DNA of 64,000 nucleotides, taken from contig CAZOAJ010000005.1 in the NCBI GenBank assembly GCA_964577935.1, forward strand, positions 71,523 to 135,522. Reading direction: 5' to 3'. Under the pieces are notes generated by a model that worked only from the letters and a program-made list of their open reading frames with translations, had not been told where the DNA came from and made no database searches. Both the position numbers and the translations under genes were made by a program. This document shows positions 44,293 to 55,600 of this stretch, piece after piece. This stretch comes from JABDGV01 sp964577935 (lineage in GTDB: Bacteria > Chlamydiota > Chlamydiia > Chlamydiales > FEN-1388). Each line of letters starts with the position of its first letter. Position 1 is the first letter of the stretch.

Positions 44293-44346
44293 ATGATGGA
44301 CAAGTATTTAGGGATGGGTAAGTATTTAGGAGAAATCATTTTTTGA
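44293..44346 (+). CDS. 17-codon leader peptide coupled to the PhnP-like gene
   Basis: ATG 44293 has an AGAGGA 8 bases upstream, the best ribosome binding site in this region. It encodes MMDKYLGMGKYLGEIIF, with a repeated KYLG from a small DNA duplication. Its TGA overlaps the TTG start of the next gene (TTGA), so it could couple or tune its translation. It may alternatively be an incidental frame. Confidence 0.4.
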   Translation: MMDKYLGMGKYLGEIIF

Positions 44347-45149
44347 GTACTGCTTCAGGAGATATTTTAGGTCAGATTCTGTTTTTAGGGACGGGCTCTT
44401 CGCAAGGAGTTCCTGTCATTGGATGCTCTTGCACCACATGTCTTTCCGAAGATCCGCTGAATATGCGGCTTCGGACATCAGCAATGATCTCTTTTGAGGG
44501 AAAAAACTTTCTTATAGATGCAGGACCAGACTTTCGGCAGCAGGCTCTTCGTTATTCAATTGGGCATGTAGAGGCTCTCTTTTTAACGCATACACATTAC
44601 GACCATATCGCTGGAGTTGAAGAGCTTAGAATCTATAACTTCAAGCAGCAAATGAAGCTTCCATGTTATCTCTCTTCAGTGAGTTTAGAGGCATTCAAAA
44701 AGCATTTTTATTATCACTTTTCAGAGAAATCGGAAGTTTCAAACTACACGGCTGAATTTGATTTTCATACTCTTGATAATCAGAGTGGTTCATTTCAAGC
44801 GCTTGGAAAACGGTTTACTTATTTCGTATATAAGCAAGGCGGGATGGATGTTCTAGGAGTACGGCTGGGATCGCTCGCTTATGTGACTGATATTAAAGAA
44901 TATTCAGATGATATTTTTGATAATCTCAGAGATCTCGATATCCTTGTTGTAAGTGCACAGCGTTTTGGTCGATCTCTTATTCAATTTAGCTTCGATGAAG
45001 CGGTTGCTTTTGCAAATAGAGTTGGAGCACGGACAACTTATCTTACGCATCTTTCTCATGAAATCGAGTATCATCATGCAGAAGCGTTGTTGCAGCAAGG
45101 TATACATCTTGCGTATGATGGTCTTAAACTTTCATTTACACTCACATGA
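44343..45149 (+). CDS. metallo-beta-lactamase fold hydrolase, PhnP-like
   Basis: The 268-residue protein has the MBL metal motif THTHYDH (about residues 80-86) and a strand-rich fold. An N-terminal C-x-C-x2-C (GCSCTTC) resembles the structural zinc site of PhnP, a cyclic-phosphate phosphodiesterase. The late HLSHEIEYHHAE also fits. Annotated chlamydial homologues carry the phnP name, but there is no phosphonate operon here, so the substrate may be a cyclic nucleotide or RNA fragment. TTG start with AGGAG 10 bases upstream; no in-frame ATG is available. It overlaps hflX (ATGA). The order PhnP-like then hflX is shared with Chlamydia. Confidence 0.88.
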   Translation: MSTASGDILGQILFLGTGSSQGVPVIGCSCTTCLSEDPLNMRLRTSAMISFEGKNFLIDAGPDFRQQALRYSIGHVEALFLTHTHYDHIAGVEELRIYNFKQQMKLPCYLSSVSLEAFKKHFYYHFSEKSEVSNYTAEFDFHTLDNQSGSFQALGKRFTYFVYKQGGMDVLGVRLGSLAYVTDIKEYSDDIFDNLRDLDILVVSAQRFGRSLIQFSFDEAVAFANRVGARTTYLTHLSHEIEYHHAEALLQQGIHLAYDGLKLSFTLT

Positions 45150-46579
45150 CACACATAGAAAAAAAAGCGTTATCGAGTATGCAATCTTCTATCGACCCTA
45201 AGGAAGATACCTCAAAAAGTGGGAATACAAATCCCCAAGGGGCTTCATTTATAGATGAAACCCTTCCATGGGCTAATCGAGATAGGCTTAAGTCTTCCAA
45301 AGCTATGTTAGTGGGAGTGTATAAAGCAAAACCTGAAGAATCTATTGCTCAAGAACATATTGAAGAATTGTCGCTTCTTGCAAAAACACATAAGATTGAA
45401 GTTGTAGATACTGTTCTGCTCCAGGTACGCGAATTTTCAGCAGCTACTTTTATTTCGAAAGGTAAGGTAGATTCGCTATGTGAGAGAGCTCAAGAAAAGG
45501 GGTGTAACCTCATCATTTTTGATGATGAAATCTCTCCAGCTCAGCAACGAAACCTTGAATCGGAACTCAAACTGCCTGTAATCGACCGACGAGAGGTTAT
45601 TTTAGGTGTTTTTGCTGACCGAGCTCGAAGCCACGAAGCAAAGCTCCAAGTGGAACTTGCGCGCATTCAGTATATGTATCCTCGCTTAAAGCGCATGTGG
45701 ACCCACTTGTCGAGACAAAGCGGGGGAGGCGGCGGGTCGTCTGGAGGGGGATATCTTAAGGGTGAAGGTGAAAAGCAGATCGAGATTGATCGCCGCATTC
45801 TCAAACGGCGAATGGGACAGCTTGCAGATGAGCTGAAGGAAGTTGAGCGCTACAGAACTACGCAAAGAGCATTGAGGGAAAAAAACTCAATTCCGGTATT
45901 TGGAATTGTAGGCTACACAAATGCCGGAAAATCGACTTTAATGAAAAAGCTCACTGGAGCCGATGTCCTTGTCGAAGACATGCTTTTTGCGACTCTCGAT
46001 ACCACAACTCGTCGTTTGACGTTGCCACATGGTCAAGAAGTTCTTGTTATTGATACTGTTGGTTTTATCAGAAAGCTGCCTCATCAACTGGTTGCAGCCT
46101 TCAAGAGCACGCTAGAAGAGACTGTGCATGCCGATATACTCATACACCTCATTGACTCGTCGCATCCAAATGCTTTAGGTCAGGCTCAAACAACGCTTGA
46201 AGTTATCAAAGAGCTGAATACAAAAGAGACTCCTATCATTACCGTAATGAATAAGGTAGACCTTGCGGCAGGTGCAGATGCTGCTTCGCAGCAAAGTATG
46301 TTGCAGAAGCTTAAAATGTCTTATCCAAGGGCTATATCCCTTTCAGCAATTACTGGTGAAGGCCTCCAAGATCTATTCAATGAAATGGAAGTTATTCTTC
46401 AAAGAGGCCGGGTCCGTGTTGAGTTAAAAATACCTCAAAGCAGATATGACATTGCTTTAGATGCCAAGAAAGTAGGTATTCTGAAATCAGAAGATTATGA
46501 AGAAAACGACATTATCTTAGATATTGAGCTGTCAAAAGGAGATGCTGATCGAATAGCTTCTTTGCTGAAAAAGATCTAA
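45146..46579 (+). CDS. hflX: GTPase HflX
   Basis: HflX is a ribosome-associated GTPase that splits or rescues stalled 70S ribosomes under stress. The 477-residue protein has the HflX N-domain (RVQYM-like ARIQYMYPRLKRMWTHLSRQ), the glycine-rich loop followed by GEGEKQIEIDRR, and the GTPase motifs G1 GYTNAGKST (about 256), G2 TLDTTTR, G3 DTVGF (about 302) and G4 NKVD (about 369). An extra 40-residue polar N-terminus precedes the fold. It ends at a perfect hairpin terminator. Confidence 0.97.
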   Translation: MTHIEKKALSSMQSSIDPKEDTSKSGNTNPQGASFIDETLPWANRDRLKSSKAMLVGVYKAKPEESIAQEHIEELSLLAKTHKIEVVDTVLLQVREFSAATFISKGKVDSLCERAQEKGCNLIIFDDEISPAQQRNLESELKLPVIDRREVILGVFADRARSHEAKLQVELARIQYMYPRLKRMWTHLSRQSGGGGGSSGGGYLKGEGEKQIEIDRRILKRRMGQLADELKEVERYRTTQRALREKNSIPVFGIVGYTNAGKSTLMKKLTGADVLVEDMLFATLDTTTRRLTLPHGQEVLVIDTVGFIRKLPHQLVAAFKSTLEETVHADILIHLIDSSHPNALGQAQTTLEVIKELNTKETPIITVMNKVDLAAGADAASQQSMLQKLKMSYPRAISLSAITGEGLQDLFNEMEVILQRGRVRVELKIPQSRYDIALDAKKVGILKSEDYEENDIILDIELSKGDADRIASLLKKI

Positions 46580-46601
46580 GGAAGAGCGTAAGGGAAACTT
46601 C

Positions 46602-46636
46602 GAATCTGTCTTCAAATAAAATTTGAAGACAGATTC
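46602..46636. terminator. bidirectional hairpin terminator between hflX and the giant gene
   Basis: GAATCTGTCTTCAAAT and ATTTGAAGACAGATTC form a perfect 16-bp stem with a 3-base AAA loop. It lies between convergent genes, 23 bases after the hflX stop and 6 bases past the stop of the giant gene. Confidence 0.88.
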
Positions 46637-46641
46637 TTAAA

Positions 46642-49600
46642 TTAGATTCCAAATTGACGTGCAATCTCTGCTACATCGTCAATCGATCGAAGGTTCGCTT
46701 TTTCAAGATGTGGAGCAAGTATATCCCATATCTTTTGAGCGGTTTCCTCCCTTAGCGGATCCCCCCAGCTTAGCGGATCCCCGTAAAAAACAATATGCTT
46801 TGCGTCATCTAATATTTTAAAGTGCAGTGCGTCATGAACTGTCTCTTGTGTGACTGTCTGTGCAGTTTGTTCAACAAACTCTTGTGCGACTGTTTGGGAT
46901 ACTTTTGCGAGAGTTGCAACGTTTGATATCCCATTGATGATAATGTCTTTATAGTACGCTACTATAGACCCGGTCATTACATTCACGCCCGCCTTGAGGA
47001 AAAATGATGTTAGAGATCGTAATCTTTCGGGGAGTCTAGAGGTCGCAGCTTCTATGATAGGATCTCCTGCAATGCTGATTGCCTGATTGAGAGCTTGCTG
47101 GGCGCAAAATAGGGTAGCTCCTGCTCCAATTCCTAAAGCAGGTAAAGCTAGGGCGCAGGAGGCAAGTCCCACCGAAAAGAGTACTTTTTTGGCGATGCGC
47201 TGTATTCTATGTTGAGATGTTTGTATTTGATCGATCCGTTCATTCAGGAGCTTTTGAGCCAGTGAGACCTGTTCTTGCGCAGATTTAAAATCTTTTTGAA
47301 GAGACTCATCCATCTGTGACAGGTTCAAGTTCTTTAGATACTCGGAGGCGCCATCTACCCAATTAGCTAGACTATGCACGGCCTCTTCAGAGAGTGAGGA
47401 ATCAATCATCGATACTATCCCTTGAGCTAGTGGACTAATCGCTTGAGTGTTAAGCGAAATAGTTCCTTTCTGCGCTGTGATATCTATGGCGATCAAGAAT
47501 GAAGTGATAAGCTCAGGATCGATTTTTGCATCTGTGCATATCTTCTCTAGATTGTCCCGTTCAGCTTTGCAAAAGTCGGAATATTTGCCTTGTAGGGACT
47601 CAATGTTGAGCATTTGATCGACATCTTCTAACTGCTCGTTCAAGAGAACCTCTATTTTACTCTGAACCGCAGTTTGATTATTTTTTGTAAGTATCGAACA
47701 GATCATTATACATGAGGATTTCTCATCAAAACCGGCTAGATGAGCTAACTCAACAGCTTGTTTCACCTTGCCACTTTCAGATAAATTAATGACAACCTGT
47801 ACAACTTGGTTTTTCAATTCCTTTACCGATGAAAATTGATTCCATCTATCAGAGCTTATTAATTTGCATAGGTTTTCGAAAGCTGAATCGCTGATTCCTA
47901 CGTCCAAGAGATTTCTAAGAGATTCCTTTAGCTTTTGGGAGTATTCGAAAAATTTCTCAAACTTGGAGGTCAATTTTTCAGCTTGTTTATCAAGTGAGGT
48001 CATTTTTGCTCTTAACTGAGATAGAGAAACCTCTTGTTGAGCATCAAGTGTTTTTGTTGTAGAATGACAGAGTTTGATTATTTCAGCAATTTCTGTACTT
48101 ATTTGTTCAACAGCGTTTTTGCTGGCCAATTGAAGGTCTTGATTGTTTTGATCAATGGCTAAGACACTTGAAAATCCTAACTCAATTGTTTGCTTCAAGA
48201 TTTGTGTCTGCTGCTTCAAATAGTTGATTTTATTGTATTGTTCTGCAAGTGATGCTGCCTTGTTGATGGCTGCACGTATAGGTTTAAATGTAGATCCCTG
48301 CTTGCAGGCTGCTATAGCTTCTTGAACAAGATCAGAGGCTCCCTTGAGGTTCTTATACTCGTTAGCTTGGCGATTTAGTGTAGATAGCAATTGAGCGCGT
48401 GTAAGTGCTTTTTTCTCGTATTCAAAAGCAGATCGTTTGAGTTTTTCACGAATTTTGTTGAGTTGTTGGGCGGTTGAAGCCATGCGGGCATTATTTAGAT
48501 AACTTTGTGCTTCGGATTTTTCGTTGTTTTCAAGATCAAGAAACCTTGAATACAAATGCTCTATAGAACCGATAAGCACTTGCTGGTCTTCGAGAAAGTG
48601 AAGTCGCTCTTCTAAGGAAGAGTGCATTTCAAGGCCGTCGAATAGTTGAATATTTTTTATAATTTTCTTTAGTTCATCAGCCATAAGAGATTTTAGATTT
48701 AAGATGATTTCATTTTTGAGATCAATATCAAATCTAGTATCGATTTCATTCTCTTTGATAGAACGTTCATATCGATCTGAAAATAATTGGTATGTCGATG
48801 AAAGCGCATTGATGCCCTCAATAGCTTTGAGATTAAGCTGTTGTCTTTGCTGCAGAAGAATTTTTTGTGAAATAGGTAAACTAGCAAGATCTGAAAGATT
48901 AAATTTCAAATTATCCAAAGCACTTTCTTGGCTAATTGCTGAGAGTAATGCCTTATCTAATGAGAGATGGCCTGTGTTTTGTACTATCTCTTTTGATTGC
49001 TTTGCTAAGTCCGCATACACAAGCTCTTCACCACGAGCTGAGAGATTTGCGATGAGCGGCTTAAGATCGTTGCATGCAGATTGATATTCTCTATTTAAAT
49101 CTGTGAGCTGGGCATACTTAGCATCAAGCTTTTCTATTTCATCAAAGGGATGATCAACCGCTTTTTGATAGAGATTGTTATACTCTTCAATGAGCCTCTT
49201 TTTGTCTTCTTGAAATAGGGCGTTGAGAGATGTCTCTTCTAGGAGTTCCTTTTGCCGGCGAGCCTTGTCTACAAATTCTTTTTGAAGTAATGACTCAATC
49301 TGATTTTCGAGTGCTACGTGCACAAATGAATCTTTTTTAGATTGAATGTCTGCTTTTTCACATTGTTCCCGTGTCCAATTTGCAACTACAGACCGTATTT
49401 CTTCATTGAGCTGTGCCAGGAAGTTACTGTTCAATTTAGCTGATTTTCGTTCTTCTTCTATGCAGAGATGAGCTTTTGGTACGTCTATACCAAGATTTAT
49501 GAGCTCTTGAACTTGCTTTTTATGCTCATCAATTCCGGAAAAGACCTCTTTAAGGTGTTGAATTTGCTTCTTTGTTGTTTGAAGTTCGTCTGAGACCTTA

Positions 49601-52600
49601 TTGAGGTCTATGTTCATAGCTTGATCAAGCTGTTCTGCTCCATAGTAAGATGAAAGAGCAGTGTCAAGCTGTTCTTTTGAACCGGTTTTGTGAAAGAGCT
49701 TAAGAAGGTTCTGTTCAATCGGTTCATTCTGGCTTAGTCCTTGAAGAATCGGATCTATTTGTAGATGTATATGATTGAGATTTGTATGTCCGTTTTTCAA
49801 GTTAGTTTGAAGTTTTTGTAGGGATTCGGTAGCTATCTTGAGCGATTCAGTATCCTGTTTCTGATTTTCACTATGTGTTTGTATGATGAACTTTTGTATT
49901 TGTGCAATTTCATCACCGAGGACATTTTCGAATCTGCTCTCAACACTTGAGCAAGTAAGTTGAGCGATTGAAATGGTTTGTTCAAGCTTCTGCTCAGCTT
50001 CTACATGGAGGTGGTGCTCTTCCTCTAATTTTTCTAAACGAGAGGAATGTTGTTGAGTTTGTTTAAAATAAGCAAGTTCAACTGGATGTGTCTTTAATTC
50101 CTTAAGCTCGTCAAAAGAGGCGCCAGTCACGAGTTTTTCGACAGCGGATTGAACATTGTTTTCTAGTTCTTCATCTATCTTGCTTGAGCTGATCCCTTTC
50201 AGCTCCATTTCTTTATCAATACGCAACTGGAAGGAGCTTACATTGACCCCGAGCTTCTTAGCATAATCACACTGCTTTCGTTGGAGCTCGATGGATTCGA
50301 GTTTTTTTGATATGACGTCGAGGGCAGATTTTGTTTTAGGGAATTTTTGAGCGTCAACAGCCGCAAGTGGAGTATGTGAAAGCTGTTCTAAGCTTGCTCT
50401 CTCTATCCAGGAAAATGCTTGAGCATCTGCGGATTCTAGGTACTTCTCATGGGTAGCGCAAACGGCGCAATCACTCTCGAACTGTTTACTTAAGAGAGAA
50501 AAAGAGCCAAGATTTTCTTTGATGTGAGTAAAGGCGTCATGAAATTTATGCAACTGCATGATTTGCTGTTGTTGCTTTTCTAAAAGACGAGAAATCAGGT
50601 CTGTCTGTCCAAATTCGGCAGTTGCTTTCATTAAGTCTTGAGCATCTTCGTCGATCTGTTTCAGCTGCGTCTGAAAGGCGCTCTTTTCAGCCTCTATGAG
50701 TTTGTTCTTGAGTTCGCTCAGGTCTTTATTTTGCGTATGGAGCGTATTACGTTGTTCTTGACGGTGTTGTTGTACCTGATTCACACTTTGGGCAAATTGT
50801 TGAACAGGAGATTCATTAAGTGCTTTTAAAGCTTTTTCAAGCTCAACATCAGTTCGTGCATTAAGCTTTGAGGTGAAGAGAGAGAATAGCTCATCTGTAA
50901 AGAAAAGGTCCTCTCCCTTATCAGAGTTTATCTTTTCGAGGCGCACTTGAAATTTGTGTAGATCAGATGTCATCCAATCAATTTTTTGAAGATCGCTTTG
51001 TAGCGACTTTTGAATTTGATATCGAGCTGCTTTGTCTTTATATAAATCAACCAGAAGGGCCGATTGAGGATATTTTTTTCCGTCGAGATGAATCTGGCTA
51101 AATAGTTCCAAAGAACCTTCAAGAAGAACAGCTTTCACAGCTCTATCTAGAGAAATATCCTCTTTTGAATCTATCTGTCTTTTAAGTTCCTTATCGAAAT
51201 GAAGAGCCGCAGCTGAATTGGCGAGTACTGGCAATTCAAGCTTAAACGTTTCCCTTAAGGAAGCTACTTGATTCTGCAGAGAGCTTAACAGCTGAAGCCT
51301 AGTGTTGAGCTGCTCAAGTTTGTCAAATGGGTGCTCAGAGGCCTCCGTACGAAGAGATTGAAGCTGCCGGGTGACCTCCTGTTTTTGTTCAGAAAGAAGC
51401 GACTGCTGGGTATTAATCTCGTTGTTAAATAGTGCATGATTCTCAAGTTGCTTCAATTGTTCAAGATACTTCTGCTCAGTAATAGTCTCTTTTCGATCTT
51501 GAAGTGCCTTGAAAATTGTTTGGGAGATATTTGATTGTTGTAATGCATTATTTACTTGTGTCTCATTCCAGCTTTGAGTTTGATGTATGCAACTTTCTTC
51601 AAGAAGCGATTCAAAATTATCGACGAGTTTGAGTTCTTTTCTTTCAGTTGAGATTTGCTTGCTGAACTTCGTGCAATCGAAACCAAGGAGTGCTCGATCC
51701 TTAATAAGTGTTTCTTGCTCATTGGTGGTACGGAAGACCTTTTGAAGAAGTAGGAGTTTGTCTTTTGCATGAACTAGGGTAGGCGATACACTATCTATAT
51801 CTATCTTTGAGGATTTGTTCAGAAAATCTTGAGTTAGGTGCAAAGCAATATTTTCATCAATTTGCTTCTCGTCCATTGCTCCCCACATCTGGAAAAGCTT
51901 CTCATAGTCCTTTTCATTAAGAAGACTTTTCATGAAAGAGGTTTTTGTTTCTATTTCCTGAAACTTGGTAAGTTGTGTTGCGATATCTTGAGATATCTTT
52001 TGAAGAGCTTTCTGGGACGAAATAATCTCATCTTTATTCGCTTCCTGAAGTCTACTATGAGCAAGAACAAGTTGTTTTGAAAGTTCGTCTTTTAGATTTA
52101 CAAGGAGTTGAGTATAAAGGGGAGGTATTAACGATAATTTTTGTTCTCCAATCGAAATAGCACTCTCCAAATCAACTTTTGCCGCATCAAGCGCCGTCTT
52201 AATTTTCTGTATATTGTCAACGCGAGATTTAAGTAGATTCTCTAGGTCAAACGTTGCAAGGCTCTTTTTAAAGGACGCTGTCCGCTTTAAAGTTTCAAGA
52301 TTCATGCTATTAATGGCTTCAAGGGCTGCACTTTTCATTTGAGCTGCCAGATTTGAGTCTTGGGTATTATTATCCCAATGTGTTTCGATTGTTTTTAAAT
52401 AGCTTTGATTATCTATGCCAAGCTCAGACAGAGCCTGGGCGTTCTCTATATTATTTTTTTTCCAGATTGCATTCGCAATAGTTTGAGATGTTTGTGGTAA
52501 TTGGGATTGATCAATTTTAATATCAGGTATTGAATCAGCTGTCAAAGACCTGATCATTTCGACACCCAATTCATCTGCTGACCGGTTATTGATCGCGCCA

Positions 52601-55600
52601 ACTGCGGTGGTTTTTGCAAAGTTTTGAAGATGTTTGAATGTAGCTAATTGTTTTTGCAACTCTTGAGTTCTAATAGCGAGAGCTTTGATCGTTTCCGACT
52701 CGCTCAGAAAGATCTCTTCTTTTTGCTGCAGAACGTTAAGAGGAGTGTCGGTCGAATTAAGTGCCGTTTGAAGTGACTCTTTTGCTGCTTGGTATTTCTT
52801 TCGTATCTCATTGAACGTTGGCTCTTTGAGTTGACTGATATATTGTTGATTCTCTTGACTCCTAACATCCACTTTTTTCTTAATTTTAGAGAAAGCTGTG
52901 AGATTCTCTACCTGATCTTTAAGATGATTAAGATTTTGAGAGAGTGGTGTTTGTTCTTGTGTATAAAAACTTAAAAAATTTTGATGGGATGAAAACTTTT
53001 CAGGAGCAGATTGTGCTAAAGCATGTGTAATTGAGCTTAATTGCTTATTAATTTGTTGTTTGTATTGAGTGTCGAGTTCCTGTTGAAGGGCTGTGATCTG
53101 TGAAAGCTCCTTGTTTTGCGCTGCAAGTGTTAGAGAAGCTTTAGTCAAAATTGGTAGAGAGTTGTCAAGTTCTTCTATTTTCTGTTGAATTTCTTGTAAA
53201 TCCTTAAAAGGATTGCGCAAGTCTGCCTGTATTTGTTGTACTGCTTCAGCGACAAGCTTCTGTATTTCAGGAGGAAGATAGTGCTTCTGTAGTTTATTAA
53301 ACTTGCTTTCTAGTTGGTTGAGCTCTGAATTTTGCTTTTTAATATCTTGTAGGCTTTTTTTGGCAGCATCTAAGGATATTTCTCGTCTTTCAATTTGTTG
53401 AAGGAGGGCATTTTGTTTCTCTTGAAATCGAACATGGAGCTGTTCTTTTGTCACCTGCAGGAGATGGACATACTCTTTTGATTCCGCTAAAGCATTCTTT
53501 GTGGATTGATTCAACGATGCATCTGAAACATTTGAGAGAAGCTCATGCTCATTACATTTTTGAATAAAGGCTATCAGCTCCTTTTGGCAGTCTTCGATTT
53601 CATTTTTGGAGGATGATTCAGAATCAAGCAGTCTTTTTACTTTATCTTGTAATCGAGCAATTGTTACTTGAGTTGCCAAAGAGGATTGTTGAACCGCAGA
53701 GAGATCCTCAAGATCATGGAGAATCGGCAGAGCAATTTGCTCATTTTCAGTACGTCGAAGATTAAGGTCTTCAAGGGCCTTTTTACTCTTCTCAAAATAG
53801 TCTCGAGCCTCCTTAAGGGCTCCACTTGATTCCGAATTGAGAGCAAATGATGAAAATGCAACTTGGAGTTGTTTTTTTCTAAGAGATACGTCTTGGAAGT
53901 GATTTGGAAACCGATTGTCTTGTAACGTATCGATTTTTTGAAGGAGTTCTTTGAATTCTTGTTGGCTTGCATTCAGAAGGTTCGCTCGTTCTTCAATAAC
54001 CTCACGATGTAATGATCTGTACTGGTCGGTCAGATGAGTAAGTGCCTGAGAGTACTTAAGGGCATAATTGCTATTTTCACCCAGCGATTGATCTTCTTTG
54101 GATACTTCAATAAATTGATCAATTTTAGCTCTTAATTCCGAGAGTCTTTGCAATTTTTGATCATATGCGGAGTGTTCGACGGCTTCGAACCCAGAAATAT
54201 CTCGTTCTAATGGACTTTTTTTAAGAAGTAATTCTGCTTCTTTAATACTTTTTCGAGTCGAAGCTGCATTTTCTAAATAGTTCTCAAGTTGTTCAAAACT
54301 TGGGATCTTGCCTTGGGAAAGCATGGATCTACATTTCTTAATTTCTGAAATATAGAGATCTAGAAGATCTATGAGGGGAAAGGAGTCTTTGGATTGATGT
54401 TCATATTTCTTAAAGGTAGTACAAGCCGTAGCAAGTTGACTAATCTCTGCTGTAAGGGCATCTAGCCGTCTTACGTCGTTTACCGAAGCTGCCTGCTCCA
54501 CATCTTTTTGAAGGCGCTGAAGTTCGCCTGTTAGGTAATCGTGTTGTTTTGCTTTGTTAATAGCCTTTTCTACGGCTATTTTTGACGCTTGAACATCGTT
54601 AACTTGTTTTTCTTTGAGTTTGTGTGCAATCTCATCTTTGTATAACGAGAGAATCTGAGGATCTACATTTTGAGCCTCGAGTGCCTCTTGTGCTCCTGCC
54701 AGGTCTTCAAACGATATCGGGGCAAAAAGCCTCTGAATTGTTTTGAAGAAAGTCTCATGTATTATTTCTTCATCGGTATCAGGATCTGTCAATTTTTCAA
54801 CAAGCTTCGAGGTTTCCTTAGCAATGTCGTTACTTGAGAGTGAAAATGTTTGAGCAAGCTGTTTCAATGAAGTATCTAACTTGTGGATGAGCTGCCTTCT
54901 TTGTTCTTTTTCTTCGAGCAAGTGTTGAAATTGACTATTCAACTTTTTAATTTCATCTTGAAGACGGGCTGCATCTAGCCTAGAGTCTGCAAACATGGCC
55001 CAAAAATTGTTCCAAGCACCTTCTTTTTTTTGTTGTTGAATAAGTTTTGTAATTTGTGAAGCAAGTTTGTTGAATTTTTCTTCTTTTGCCTGTTCCAGTA
55101 ATGTAGGAAGTTGATTAAGTGATGCAATGGCTTCTTCTGCATACTTCTTTTGTGCAAGAATTTCTTTATAGCCATCTTTTAATGCACTCAGTCTATCTTG
55201 AACTAGTCTTGAGTGCGAATCGAGTTGTTGTTCTTCAACCGTTTGCTGTACGGCAGCTTCAAGTAGAGCGCACTCGTTTTGCCATGTAGCAAGCTTGTTT
55301 TCAATATAAGCTACGTTAACAGCTGCAAAATCACTTGTTTTAAGGGCTTTTGCTATGTTGTTAACTTCGTCTCTGTAGTTATTTGCTTCCTTACCGACAT
55401 TTTCAATTGATCTCTTCATCAATTCAAAAACAGCAGATAAGTCAATGAACGCATTCTCAAATGCTTCACGAAGGCTTATTGAATTTTTAAGCCAAGGCTC
55501 GTTTTCAAGTAGGTTAAACTCTTCGGTCGATTTGAGGCTGCTAAGAAGATTTTTAAAAATGATAGCGGCTGCATCAGAAGGAGCTTTTTCTCCAACAAGA

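Noticed and set aside
46770..46800. Repeated AGCGGATCCC near the 3' end of the giant gene as a mobile element end
   Set aside because: It is a small in-frame duplication encoding GDPL twice; no inverted partner or target duplication was found.
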